A stretch of DNA of 22,155 nt from Actinomycetes bacterium (GCA_023415515.1 JAEZKH010000136.1:1-22155); one strand, 5' to 3'; shown: positions 1 to 7,799, counted from the stretch's first letter. Notes: generated by a model not told the origin, from the sequence alone. Program-made: numbers and translations.

Positions 1-229
1 GGTGGGCGTGCACGCTGACGTGTCCGAGGACCTCGACGCCACCGGAGTCGACGCCGACGGCGTCGCGGGCCCGCAGGTCGCAGTGCTGTCCGGCTCGCCC
101 GCTTGCCGAATCTCCTGCGCCCGCCGGATGGGTGTCGATGCTGCTGGTGCGGCGCACTACGCCTGCCGACAGCGGGGGCCAGGTCGCAACGGGATGCTGC
201 GGGCCGACGATGTCGGTGACGAACGGCAT
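1..229 (-). CDS. DUF2889-like protein, 3' end beyond the window
   Basis: The minus strand is open from an ATG at 229 to the window edge, giving the first 76 residues. The protein begins MPFVTDIVGPQHPVATWPP and continues with a VVRRTSSIDTHP motif near residues 24-35. That opening, an R-R-T-x-S-x-D stretch after a short Pro-rich leader, resembles the N-terminus of actinobacterial DUF2889 proteins, whose function is unknown; this match is from memory and tentative. The start lies 9 nt after the stop of the membrane-protein gene upstream on the same strand, so the two are probably co-transcribed. No signal peptide or membrane segment is visible in the part present. The existence of the gene is more certain than its family. 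Confidence 0.6.
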   Translation of the reverse strand, partial: MPFVTDIVGPQHPVATWPPLSAGVVRRTSSIDTHPAGAGDSASGRAGQHCDLRARDAVGVDSGGVEVLGHVSVHAH

Positions 230-238
230 GGCGAGACT

Positions 239-1093
239 CTAGACGTTGCGGCGCAGACCGCCGAGCACCGAGACCAGCACACCGAATATCGCGAGCACAC
301 CGCCCACCGCCAGCGTCATGTTCAGCCAGTGGTGAATGCTCCCCTCGGCGGTGTCGACCATGACGTCGGCCACCGTGCGGATGTCGCCCGTCGTGGTGTT
401 CAGCGCGGCGGCGATGTGACGCCGGAGGACCTCGAGTCCGGCCCAGCCTGCCGCACCGACGAGCAACGCTGAAACCCCCAGCGCGGCAATCGCTTTGCCG
501 CGCTGACGCGCGACAACGAGCGTCAGCAACGCGAACAGGGCGGTGAGCGCACAGGCGCCGATACTGACCGGCGTCCCCCAGACCGACACCGCCTTCAATT
601 GGCCGGGCCGCAGCGCCGACGACTCCGGAACCGTGATCGGCACGGTCAGTGTGTCCGGCACGTCGAGGTCGAGGTTGCCCAGCGTCTGGCGCAGCGATTG
701 ATCCTTCAGCATCGGCGCGACGTCGACGAACCACCGATTCTCGTCGCTGGGAGCGTGGGTGACCGAGTCGGTGAACATCCACCGGTGGGCGATGCGGTTG
801 GCCTGGGCGAATTGGCCGGGGAAGCCTGCGTTGGCGGTGTAGGCGGACGTCACTCCCCGGACCAACGCGGTGTTGCTGAGCTCGTAGCCGTTGTCGGCGG
901 CCAGTCCGATGATCTGCGTCGACAGCATCGACGCCATCGCCTCCTGCAACCGCGGATTCTCGGCGGCGTCGGCGGCGAGGGCGGCATACCCGTCCTCGCT
1001 CACCACGTTCTGCTGAGCCCAGACCGCCGGGACCGCGACAGCGAGCAGCACCGTCGTCGTCAACCAGAACAGCAACGCCGCGAGAAATCGCAC
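239..1093 (-). CDS. Conserved membrane protein with a large extracytoplasmic domain
   Basis: A 284-residue protein of unrecognised family. Residues 4-26 form a hydrophobic N-terminal helix, either a signal anchor or an uncleaved signal. About 145 mostly polar residues follow and probably lie outside the membrane. Three further hydrophobic segments are near 173-194, 202-221 and 257-280, and the protein ends in a basic LGGLRRNV tail. The layout suggests an anchored extracytoplasmic domain attached to a C-terminal membrane bundle. The start is GTG, preceded by an AGAAGG ribosome-binding sequence about 4 nt upstream. It sits 42 nt downstream of the aldehyde dehydrogenase gene and 9 nt upstream of the DUF2889-like gene on the same strand, so an operon is likely. 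I see no catalytic motif and assign no function. Confidence 0.8.
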   Translation of the reverse strand: MRFLAALLFWLTTTVLLAVAVPAVWAQQNVVSEDGYAALAADAAENPRLQEAMASMLSTQIIGLAADNGYELSNTALVRGVTSAYTANAGFPGQFAQANRIAHRWMFTDSVTHAPSDENRWFVDVAPMLKDQSLRQTLGNLDLDVPDTLTVPITVPESSALRPGQLKAVSVWGTPVSIGACALTALFALLTLVVARQRGKAIAALGVSALLVGAAGWAGLEVLRRHIAAALNTTTGDIRTVADVMVDTAEGSIHHWLNMTLAVGGVLAIFGVLVSVLGGLRRNV

Positions 1094-1135
1094 GCTGCCT
1101 TCTTACCCCGAACCCACCGCGCGGACGCCGCGGGC

Positions 1136-2656
1136 TTACTTCGCGATGCGCTTGGGCCTGATCAGCGCAAGCCTGGTCATCAGCTTGTTCATCCGGGTCA
1201 AGGCTCTGTGTGAATTGTTGTAGTAGTTGCCGCCTGCCCCGAGGTTGGTGCGTGGCTCGACGACGACCTCCTGCCTGCAATACTTGCGCAGGCCCTCGGC
1301 GCCGCCGAACCGCGCGCCCATCCCCGAGGTTTTCCAGCCACCCATCGGGGCGGTGGTGCACATCAGGTTGGAGATGACGTCGTTGATGTTGACGGTTCCG
1401 CAATCAAGCTGCATCGCAACCTCTTTGGCACGCCCGACGTCGGAGGAGAAGATCGACGCCGACAATCCGTAGGGGCTGTCGTTGGCCAGGCGCACCGCCT
1501 CCCGCACCGTCGCCACCTTCATGATCGGCAGAGTCGGGCCGAACGTCTCCTCGGTCATGCACGACATCGTGTGGTCGACGTCGACGAGCACTGTCGGCGG
1601 ATAGAAACTGCCTCCACCGGCAGGGCGCTTGCCACCCGTCAGCGCCTTCGCACCTGCCGCCAAGGCTTCGTTCACGTGCCGTTCGGTGACGGCGACCTGA
1701 CTGTCGTCGATCATCGAGCCGACGTCGTAGCCCTGGCCCGCACCCACCTTCAGGTTCTCCACGTCGCGCACGACCGCTGCGACGAACTGGTCAAACACCG
1801 ACTCCATGACATACACCCGCTCGACCGAAACGCAGGTCTGTCCGGCGTTGAACATCGCTCCCCACACCGCGGCATGCGCGGCGAGTTCGACGTCGGCGTC
1901 CTCGAGCACGATCATCGGGTCCTTCCCGCCGAGTTCGAGGCTGACCGGGGTGAGCGTGCGCGCGGCCCGCTCCATCACCTTGGCGCCGGTCGCAGACGAT
2001 CCGGTGAACTGGACGAAGTCGGAGTTGTCGATGACCGCCTCTGACACCTCGCGGGCGCCTTGGGCCAGCGCGAACACCTCCGGCGCGCCGGAGTCGTGCC
2101 AGCCGCGCAGCAGCACCTCAGCGGTCAGCGGGGTGCGCTCGGAGGGCTTGAGCAGTACCGAACAGCCCGCCGCCAGCGCGCCGATCGCATCCATCAGGGC
2201 GTTGGCCACCGGATAGTTCCACGGAGCGATGATCCCGACGACCGGACGCGGCCGGTAATGCACGGTGACCTTCTTGATGGCCAGAAACGGCAGCGACGCG
2301 GGCTTGGCTTCGGGCGCGAGCGCCTTCTCCATCGTCTTCAGGTAGTAGGACAGGATCATGATCAGCAGCGGCACTTCCTGCGCCGCGTCGACCGCCGACT
2401 TGCCGGTCTCCTCGATCAGAAGCTCTTCGATCTCGTCGCGGTGCTCACCGAGCCAGACTGCGTAGCGGGCAAGCACTTTCGCCCGGCCTCTGGCGCCCCG
2501 CGCTTCCCACTGTCGCTGCGCGGCGCGCAACCCCGCCGCGATGCGCGCGACATCGTCGGGGTCGGTCCAGCGCACCTGCCCTGCGATCTCCCCGGTCGCG
2601 GGGTTGCTGATCGTGATCGCAGATGAGGACGAGTCAACGTGCGGCGTCGCAGTCAT
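1136..2656 (-). CDS. NAD(P)+-dependent aldehyde dehydrogenase, succinate-semialdehyde dehydrogenase-like
   Basis: A 506-residue aldehyde dehydrogenase that oxidises an aldehyde to a carboxylic acid in the cytoplasm. All family landmarks are visible: PWNYP at 145-149 with the oxyanion Asn147, the cofactor-binding KPSERTP at 170-176, FTGSSATG at 217-224, the general base Glu241 in ELGGKDP, the catalytic Cys275 in GQTC, and EETFGP at 369-374. The FTGSSATG and SVERVYV stretches recall mycobacterial GabD2-type succinate-semialdehyde dehydrogenases, but the substrate cannot be read from sequence. The C-terminal 40 residues (HRALTRMNKLMTRL onwards) are basic and amphipathic, an extension beyond the usual core. 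The ATG lies 9 nt after the PAP2 stop, so translation as part of an operon is likely. A TAAGCT -10-like box 6 nt before the ATG could give an additional internal promoter. Confidence 0.93.
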   Translation of the reverse strand: MTATPHVDSSSSAITISNPATGEIAGQVRWTDPDDVARIAAGLRAAQRQWEARGARGRAKVLARYAVWLGEHRDEIEELLIEETGKSAVDAAQEVPLLIMILSYYLKTMEKALAPEAKPASLPFLAIKKVTVHYRPRPVVGIIAPWNYPVANALMDAIGALAAGCSVLLKPSERTPLTAEVLLRGWHDSGAPEVFALAQGAREVSEAVIDNSDFVQFTGSSATGAKVMERAARTLTPVSLELGGKDPMIVLEDADVELAAHAAVWGAMFNAGQTCVSVERVYVMESVFDQFVAAVVRDVENLKVGAGQGYDVGSMIDDSQVAVTERHVNEALAAGAKALTGGKRPAGGGSFYPPTVLVDVDHTMSCMTEETFGPTLPIMKVATVREAVRLANDSPYGLSASIFSSDVGRAKEVAMQLDCGTVNINDVISNLMCTTAPMGGWKTSGMGARFGGAEGLRKYCRQEVVVEPRTNLGAGGNYYNNSHRALTRMNKLMTRLALIRPKRIAK

Positions 2657-2668
2657 GAGACCAGCTTA
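2657..2668 (-). promoter_or_regulatory. Possible internal -10 box (TAAGCT) before the aldehyde dehydrogenase start
   Basis: TAAGCT on the minus strand (2668 to 2663) fits TANNNT and is followed by exactly 6 nt and then the ATG at 2656, the geometry of a leaderless mycobacterial promoter. It also contains the TAA stop of the PAP2 gene, so chance is a real alternative. Confidence 0.3.
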
Positions 2669-3250
2669 ACGAGCGGTGTGATCTGCATCGCATTCGGGTT
2701 GACGGGTGTCAAGTTTGGCGGCGGGCACGGCGAGGGCCGTCACCGCAACTCCGAGCAACACGGCTCCGACGGTGTCGGTGAAGTAGTGGTAGGTGACACC
2801 CTGGCCGATCATCGCGAGCATCACGAAGATCGCACCGACCAGCACCGCCCACCACGCCGCACCGGCCAGCAGAACCAGCATGCCCACCACGATCACGGCG
2901 GTCGCGGTGTGCCCGCTCGGGTAGGCGAGCGACGGCCCCTTGTACCGGCCGAACACCCGCTTGAGCAGCTGGACGAGGACGATTCCGACCAGCGGGGCCA
3001 CCACCATCACCGCCGCGAGCCTGCGCCTGCCCGCACAGAGCGCGACCGCGACGCCGAAGACGAGCAGGACCGTCAGCAGCCACGGGTCGGTCAAGAACAG
3101 CAGCGCCCGCGCGGGTGTGTGCCCGAACCGGTGAAACCAGTCGTCGAGCGGCGTCGATCGGGTGCCGACCGCCCAGCCGAGCGCGAATGTCGCCGCCACC
3201 GCGGGCACCGGCCACCACAGCGACCGAGTGCGGCCTGCGGCGGCGGGCAC
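2666..3250 (-). CDS. PAP2-family membrane phosphatase, variant motifs
   Basis: A 194-residue integral membrane protein of the type 2 phosphatidic acid phosphatase superfamily, which removes phosphate from lipid phosphates such as prenyl or phosphatidyl substrates. Hydrophobic helices lie near 12-30, 56-73, 79-95, 117-145 and 160-178. Motif C2 is PSGH at 111-114, and C3 keeps His155 and Asp159 in HYFTD. Motif C1 is weak: Lys97 is followed by GRYKGP, with Lys104-Gly105 where the family usually has Arg-Pro. The Arg normally found six residues before the C3 His is Gly here. The GTG start at 3250 was chosen because it comes one base after the stop of the DinB-like gene; the frame is open further upstream but there reads through that gene. 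The substrate is unknown. Confidence 0.82.
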   Translation of the reverse strand: MPAAAGRTRSLWWPVPAVAATFALGWAVGTRSTPLDDWFHRFGHTPARALLFLTDPWLLTVLLVFGVAVALCAGRRRLAAVMVVAPLVGIVLVQLLKRVFGRYKGPSLAYPSGHTATAVIVVGMLVLLAGAAWWAVLVGAIFVMLAMIGQGVTYHYFTDTVGAVLLGVAVTALAVPAAKLDTRQPECDADHTAR

Positions 3251-3251
3251 G

Positions 3252-3770
3252 TCAGCGGGCGATTCCGCGCACGTAGGCAGCCTGTCCGAGATGCTGTGCG
3301 GCGTCGTCGACGATGCTGACCAGCCGCGCGCTCGCGGTGACCGGCGGTGTCCAGTGCGTGTCGACGACACGCTCCAACTCCTCCGCGGTGACCGAGGCGA
3401 TGTATTCCAGCGTCGCCTTGTGCACCGCGTGGTAGTAGCCGGCCAGCAGATCGGCAGGCACGCGAACCTTTCCGACGTCCTCGGCGCTGTGCCCGTACCC
3501 GTGATCGTTGCTGCCGAGGTCGAGTCCGAACCGGTCGGCCCAGCCATCGCGGGTCCATACCTGCTCGACGCCCGCGATGTCGCAGACCTGCATGTCCTGC
3601 TGGCGTGCGCTGTGCCAGATCAGCCACGCGATGCTGTTGGCGTCGGCGGTCGGGCGGAAGAAGGACACCTCGTCGGTAAGGCCGTCGGTGAGGTCGTCGA
3701 CGTGCTCGATCTGCCGGGTGAACGCGTCGCGCAGTAGTTCTCGGACCGCTTGAACATCGGAGTCAGCCAT
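3252..3770 (-). CDS. DinB-like / DUF664-type four-helix protein
   Basis: A 172-residue soluble protein that looks like the DinB/YfiT-like superfamily, four-helix bundles that often bind a metal through three His. Seen here are IWHSARQQD at 51-59 with His53 and a C-terminal QHLGQAAYVRG at 159-169 with His160, both at expected positions for metal ligands; the third may be His114 or His117. Mycothiol-dependent enzymes belong to this superfamily, so a thiol-transfer or detoxification role is possible but not shown. The ATG at 3770 begins MADSDVQAVRELL and is preceded by a TAGCGT box 7 nt upstream, suggesting a leaderless transcript. The gene is followed after one base by the PAP2 gene, so translational coupling is likely. 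It heads the probable operon running to the window start. Confidence 0.8.
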   Translation of the reverse strand: MADSDVQAVRELLRDAFTRQIEHVDDLTDGLTDEVSFFRPTADANSIAWLIWHSARQQDMQVCDIAGVEQVWTRDGWADRFGLDLGSNDHGYGHSAEDVGKVRVPADLLAGYYHAVHKATLEYIASVTAEELERVVDTHWTPPVTASARLVSIVDDAAQHLGQAAYVRGIAR

Positions 3771-3783
3771 GCGATCGACGCTA
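3771..3783 (-). promoter_or_regulatory. Probable -10 box (TAGCGT) of the DinB-PAP2-ALDH operon
   Basis: TAGCGT (3783 to 3778, minus strand) fits TANNNT and is followed by 7 nt and the ATG at 3770. No Shine-Dalgarno sequence fits in this space, so a leaderless start is inferred. No clear -35 box is visible. Confidence 0.4.
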
Positions 3784-3848
3784 CCGTGCTTCGAGATGCA
3801 TGACTTGCGGCGCCGAGGGCGGCCGCGTGGTCTGCCGGGATGCCGCGG

Positions 3849-3872
3849 CACACGGCTTAGCACACGGCTTAG
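3849..3872. repeat. Tandem duplication of a 12-bp unit
   Basis: CACACGGCTTAG occurs twice head to tail in the 139-bp gap between the VOC gene and the DinB-like gene. It is a perfect local duplication with two copies only. Apart from this repeat and the DinB-side promoter box, I see nothing else in the gap. Confidence 0.6.
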
Positions 3873-3909
3873 AAGCGTTGCGCGACCGCTACACCGAGTT
3901 ACTCGACAG

Positions 3910-4296
3910 TCAGCCCGACGCGCCTTGGTGGCACACAGCCTCGACGTTGTTGCCGTCGGGATCGCGCACGAACGCGCCGTAGTAGCCGGGGTGGTACTCC
4001 GGCCAGAGTCGCGGCGCGTGTAGCGGCTCGGCACCCAGACGCACCGCGGTGTCGTAGAACGCCTGCACCGCAGCGCGGTCCTTGGCGCGGAACGCCACAT
4101 GCACCTCGCGGTTGGGGCCCGCGGCCTGCCCGGCGTTCATGTCGGCGATCCAGAAGTCGGGCTTGCCGTCGCCGCCGTATCCGATGGCCACCTGATGGTC
4201 CATCTGCCGGGTGTAGCCGAGCACGCCGAGGACTTCGTCGTAGAACGCCTTGGATTTCTCCCAATCCGCACAGTTGATTCCCAGGTGATCGATCAC
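3910..4296 (-). CDS. VOC-superfamily protein (glyoxalase/dioxygenase fold)
   Basis: A 128-residue single-domain vicinal-oxygen-chelate protein. It opens with IDHLGINCADWEKSKAFYDEV in the typical first beta-alpha unit and closes with FVRDPDGNNVEAVCH, the usual last strand. Candidate metal ligands are His4, His66 (EVHVAF) and Glu119 (NNVEAVCH). VOC proteins include glyoxalase I, ring-cleaving dioxygenases and antibiotic-binding proteins; nothing in the sequence chooses among them. The GTG start at 4296 has AGGA about 7 nt upstream. The gene is divergent from the amidohydrolase with 47 bp between starts, and is separated by 139 bp from the DinB-like gene downstream, so it may be transcribed alone. 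Confidence 0.85.
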   Translation of the reverse strand: MIDHLGINCADWEKSKAFYDEVLGVLGYTRQMDHQVAIGYGGDGKPDFWIADMNAGQAAGPNREVHVAFRAKDRAAVQAFYDTAVRLGAEPLHAPRLWPEYHPGYYGAFVRDPDGNNVEAVCHQGASG

Positions 4297-4330
4297 CGGC
4301 CCATCCTGGCACGACGCTGCGACGTCGTCG

Positions 4331-4343
4331 TAGATTGACGCTC
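4331..4343 (+). promoter_or_regulatory. Probable leaderless promoter -10 (TAGATT) of the amidohydrolase
   Basis: TAGATT at 4331-4336 fits TANNNT and lies 7 nt before the ATG at 4344, placing the expected transcription start at or next to the initiation codon. No Shine-Dalgarno sequence is present, which supports a leaderless mRNA. It also argues against the in-frame TTG at 4335, which would lie inside the box. Confidence 0.45.
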
Positions 4344-6083
4344 ATGCCCTATGACCTGATCATCCGCAACGGCACGATCGTCGACGGCCTCGGCGGCGAG
4401 CCCTACACCGGCGACGTGGCGGTCTCCGACGGGGTGATCGTCGCGGTGAACCGCGGTGCGAGTGCCGGCTCGGCCGACGGGGATGCGGTGCGCGAGATCG
4501 ACGCGACGGGGCTTCTCGTCACGCCGGGCTTCGTCGATTTGCACACCCACTACGACGGACAGGCCATCTGGAGCGATCGGATGACGCCGTCGTCGGCACA
4601 CGGCGTGACCACCGCGGTGATGGGCAACTGTGGCGTCGGCTTCGCGCCCTGCCGCAAGGAGGATCACGAGGTCCTCGTCGACGTGATGGCAGGCGTGGAG
4701 GACATCCCAGGGGTCGTGATGGTCGACGGGCTGCCGTGGACGTGGGAGACGTTCGGAGAGTTCATGGACACGCTGGAAGCGGGCAAGCGTGACATCGACG
4801 TGGCCGCGTTCCTGCCGCACTCGCCGCTTCGGGTGTACGTGATGGGTCAGCGCGGCGTCGACCGCGAACCCGCAACCGCAGAAGACCTCGCGCTGATGCG
4901 CAAGCTCGCGGCCGAGGCGATAGACGTTGGCGCCCTTGGCTTCGCGTCGTCACGGCTGACGATCCACAAGACCGAGAGCGGGCAGCCGATTCCGAGCTAC
5001 GACGCGGGCCACGACGAGATCGAGGCGATCGCACGCGGTGTCCGCGACGCGGGCGGCGGCCTGATCCAGTTCGTGCCCGACCTGGTTGCCGGAGACTACG
5101 AGCCCGCGCTGCAGACGGTGTTCGACGTCGCCGCCGACGTCGGGCTTCCCGTGACGTTCACGCTGGCGATCGGCAACGCCGGACCGGCGTTCTTCGAGGA
5201 CGCCATGACGATGGTCGAGAAGGCCAACGCCAACGGAGGAGACATCACCGCACAGGTCTTCCCGCGGCCGATCGGACTCGTGATCGGTCTCGAACTGTCG
5301 GGCAATCCGTTCGTGATGTATCCCAGTTACCGCGAGATCGCCGGGTTACCGTTGGCCGAGCGAGTGGCCGAAATGCGCAAACCCGAAGTGCGGGAACGGA
5401 TTTTGAACGACACACCCGCCTCCGACGGCCATCCGCTGATGTTCGCCGTCCAAGCCTTCGACTGGATCTTCCCGCTCGGCGATCCGCCGAACTACGAGCC
5501 GGCCAAGTCGGACAGCATCGCCGCGCGAGCGATGGCCCGCGGCGTGAGCCCGTTGGAGGAGGCCTACTACCGACTGCTCGACGACGACGGGCATGCGATG
5601 TTGCTCGTCACCCTCGCCAACTTCCGCGACGCCTCGCTGGACACCGTCGCCGAACTCTTGCGCCGCGACGACGTCGTGCTCGGCCTCGGCGACGGCGGCG
5701 CACACTACGGAATGATCTGCGATGCAAGCTTTCCCACGTACCTGCTGACGCACTGGGTGCGTGACCGGGCGTCCGGCCGGTTGACGGTCGCAGAGGCGGT
5801 CCGCGAACTGACCTCGGCGCCCGCGCGGGTGGCCGGCCTCGCCGACCGCGGCCGGATCGCCGTCGGATACAAGGCCGACCTCAACGTCATCGACCACGAC
5901 GCGCTTCGCCTGCACAGGCCGGTCGTGCGGTACGACCTGCCCGCAGGTGGACGTCGTCTGGACCAGACCGCCGACGGTTACGCGGCGACGATCGTGAGCG
6001 GCGAGATCATCGCCGAGAACGGTGTGCCGACCGACGCCAGGCCCGGCAGGCTGGTGCGCGGGCGACAGCCGGCGCCCGCGTGA
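4344..6083 (+). CDS. Amidohydrolase, N-acyl-D-amino-acid deacylase superfamily, variant active site
   Basis: A 579-residue metal-dependent amidohydrolase. The N-terminal beta-sandwich strand YDLIIRNGTIVDG leads into TPGFVDLHTHYDGQ with His67 and His69, then GNCGVGFAPC with Cys96; D-aminoacylases use a Cys at this place as a zinc ligand. A late GLGDGGAHYG carries the likely catalytic Asp. The C-terminal part (GRIAVGYKADLNVID) is the usual returning sandwich domain. The segments aligned by eye to the zinc-binding His strands of classical D-aminoacylases read IQFVPDL and VTFTLAIGN, without His, so classical D-aminoacylase activity is doubtful. The substrate is unknown; a cyclic or acylated amide is likely. 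The ATG at 4344 is preferred over TTG 4335. The gene is convergent with the SDR gene, with a 17-bp gap. Confidence 0.85.
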   Translation: MPYDLIIRNGTIVDGLGGEPYTGDVAVSDGVIVAVNRGASAGSADGDAVREIDATGLLVTPGFVDLHTHYDGQAIWSDRMTPSSAHGVTTAVMGNCGVGFAPCRKEDHEVLVDVMAGVEDIPGVVMVDGLPWTWETFGEFMDTLEAGKRDIDVAAFLPHSPLRVYVMGQRGVDREPATAEDLALMRKLAAEAIDVGALGFASSRLTIHKTESGQPIPSYDAGHDEIEAIARGVRDAGGGLIQFVPDLVAGDYEPALQTVFDVAADVGLPVTFTLAIGNAGPAFFEDAMTMVEKANANGGDITAQVFPRPIGLVIGLELSGNPFVMYPSYREIAGLPLAERVAEMRKPEVRERILNDTPASDGHPLMFAVQAFDWIFPLGDPPNYEPAKSDSIAARAMARGVSPLEEAYYRLLDDDGHAMLLVTLANFRDASLDTVAELLRRDDVVLGLGDGGAHYGMICDASFPTYLLTHWVRDRASGRLTVAEAVRELTSAPARVAGLADRGRIAVGYKADLNVIDHDALRLHRPVVRYDLPAGGRRLDQTADGYAATIVSGEIIAENGVPTDARPGRLVRGRQPAPA

Positions 6084-6100
6084 CGCGTGTCGAAGCGCTC

Positions 6101-6928
6101 TCAGCCGACTGAGCGGCGGTCGCGGCGCAATGCAGGGTGCTGTCTGGCGAGCGTCTGCAGCAGGACGGGCTTCGGGAGTGCCTGCATGAAGCGGGTACTC
6201 GCCACGTTGCGCAGGCCCGCGATCACGATGCCGCGGTCCTTGTCGAGCGCGTCCACCCCGATGCGGGCGACCTGCCGCGACGGCATCCAGAGGAATTTCG
6301 GGAACGCCGCCGCGAATGCATCCTCGTCCATACCGGCGGCTTGCAGGAATTCGGTGCGGACCGGCCCGGGCGCGAGCATCGCGACGGTGACGCCGGTGCC
6401 CGCCAGCTCTGCGCGCACGGCTTCGGTGTACGTCCGCACGAACGCTTTGGTGGCGGCGTAGCCGGCCTGGCCGGGGAACGGGTGGTACCCCGCGGTGGAT
6501 CCGACGTTGAGGATCGCGCCGCGCCCCCTTGGCACCATCTGCTGCACCGCGCGGGTGGTCAGGTCGATGACGGCCTCGACGTTGACCCGCACCTGCGCGA
6601 TCTCCTCGGCGACCGGCGTCTTGGTGATCGAGCCGATGGTGCCGATGCCCGCGTTGTTGACCAGGATGTCGACGGTGAGGCCGCGGTCGGCGACCGTGTC
6701 GAGCAGGCCCGCGCGCGCGTCGGGGTCGGCGACGTCGCAGGCGACCACCTCGACGCGCACGGAGTCGCCGAGTTCGGCGGCCAACACGCGCAGCTTCTCC
6801 TCTCGGCGGGCGACCAGGGTCACGCCGTGTCCACGTGCGGCGAGTTCGCGGGCGATGTCGGCTCCGATCCCCGACGAGGCGCCGGTGATGAGAGCGGTGG
6901 ACGTGGACGACGACGGCGGAAGTGGCAT
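6101..6928 (-). CDS. Short-chain dehydrogenase/reductase (classical SDR)
   Basis: A 275-residue NAD(P)-dependent oxidoreductase. The Rossmann motif GASSGIG is at 16-22, the acidic DVAD turn near 65-68, NNAG at 91-94, and the catalytic Ser144, Tyr157 and Lys161 (YAATK). Arg41-Arg42 after the second strand (LVARREEK) suggest a preference for NADP(H). The C-terminal PSRQVARIGVDALDKDRG stretch resembles mycobacterial SDRs acting on lipid or ketone substrates, but the substrate is not readable. The basic C-terminus (ALRRDRRSVG) is unusual but short. The gene lies 37 bp downstream of the phosphoesterase gene on the same strand. A TAGGTT box 6 nt before its ATG suggests its own leaderless promoter. 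Confidence 0.9.
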   Translation of the reverse strand: MPLPPSSSTSTALITGASSGIGADIARELAARGHGVTLVARREEKLRVLAAELGDSVRVEVVACDVADPDARAGLLDTVADRGLTVDILVNNAGIGTIGSITKTPVAEEIAQVRVNVEAVIDLTTRAVQQMVPRGRGAILNVGSTAGYHPFPGQAGYAATKAFVRTYTEAVRAELAGTGVTVAMLAPGPVRTEFLQAAGMDEDAFAAAFPKFLWMPSRQVARIGVDALDKDRGIVIAGLRNVASTRFMQALPKPVLLQTLARQHPALRRDRRSVG

Positions 6929-6940
6929 GGGTCGAACCTA
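6929..6940 (-). promoter_or_regulatory. Probable leaderless -10 (TAGGTT) of the SDR gene
   Basis: TAGGTT (6940 to 6935, minus strand) is followed by 6 nt and the ATG at 6928. It lies in the short gap after the phosphoesterase stop and would let the SDR be transcribed independently. Confidence 0.4.
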
Positions 6941-6965
6941 AACCGCGCCGTCGAACGACAGTGCG

Positions 6966-7799
6966 CTACGCCCAGATGTCGGCGATGGGAGGGGCGTTGG
7001 CGGCCAGCCCGCTCTTGGGCAGGCCGTACATCTGCTCGATGGTCGACAGCACGCTGTAGTGGCTGATCGGCTCGCTGTAGACGCCCGGTCTGACGTAGGA
7101 GCCGTAGATGATCGTCGGGATCTGGTTCCTCGGCCCGCCGTCGTCCTCGTCGAACGTGATGATCAACAGGCTGTTGTTCGCCTGCGCCCAGTTCGCGTAG
7201 TGCGACAGGTTGGCCTGCAGCCACGCGTCGGCCTGCGCGACGGTGCCGTCGTGCATGTCGTTGTCGAGGTTGGGGATCACGAACGACACCGTGGGTAGGC
7301 TCGCGTAGTCGGTCCGGTTGTTGAACGCCGAGAACGGCACCGACGCCGTCGCCGGAACGTTCGTGAAGTCGACCCACGGGGCGTGCTTGCGGGCGTACGT
7401 GCCCGCGCTGCACACCGTGGCACCCACCGCGGGCAGGTCTTCGGAGAATCCGCCGAATGTGTACCCCGCGGCCAGCAGCTCCGACGCGAGGTTGGGTGCC
7501 GCGCCTGCGTTGACAGGACAGGCGTCCGAGGTCAGCCCGAATGTGCTGCCCGAGAACAGCGCCAGATAGTTCGGCTCGCTGGGATGGGTTTCGGCGAACG
7601 ACTGCGCCATGTTCGCACCGGCGGAGGCGAGCGCGTTGAGGTAGGGCGCGGCCTTGCTGCCGATGATGCTGTCGTCGGGCTTGTTCTCCTCCACGACGAT
7701 CACGATGTGGGCGGGCACCGGAAGCGACTGCGCGACGGCCACGGGCGCCGAACCGGCCACCACGCAGACCGCGGCGACCGCACACGCCAAGCGCCTCAT
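6966..7799 (-). CDS. Secreted phosphoesterase (acid phosphatase / phospholipase C-like, PF04185 type)
   Basis: A 277-residue exported phosphate-ester hydrolase. MRRLACAVAAVCVVAG through AVAQS is a standard signal peptide, cleaved near residue 24. The mature enzyme begins with the strand HIVIVVEENK (Glu37, Glu38, Asn39), followed by ETHPSEPNY at 70-78, NLDNDMHDG at 177-185, FDEDDGG at 216-222 and SHYSVL at 246-251, the metal- and phosphate-binding blocks of alkaline-phosphatase-superfamily phosphoesterases. Cys94 and Cys130 could form a disulfide. The length is about half that of mycobacterial phospholipases C, so it matches the smaller acid phosphatase branch. The ATG at 7799 was chosen because it starts the signal peptide; an in-frame start at 7862 would overlap the divergent exporter's ribosome-binding site. 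Confidence 0.87.
   Translation of the reverse strand: MRRLACAVAAVCVVAGSAPVAVAQSLPVPAHIVIVVEENKPDDSIIGSKAAPYLNALASAGANMAQSFAETHPSEPNYLALFSGSTFGLTSDACPVNAGAAPNLASELLAAGYTFGGFSEDLPAVGATVCSAGTYARKHAPWVDFTNVPATASVPFSAFNNRTDYASLPTVSFVIPNLDNDMHDGTVAQADAWLQANLSHYANWAQANNSLLIITFDEDDGGPRNQIPTIIYGSYVRPGVYSEPISHYSVLSTIEQMYGLPKSGLAANAPPIADIWA

Noticed and set aside
3251..3547. N-terminal extension of the PAP2 protein
   Set aside because: It is a Ser/Arg/Thr-rich out-of-frame reading of the DinB-like gene; the GTG one base after that gene's stop is the sensible start.
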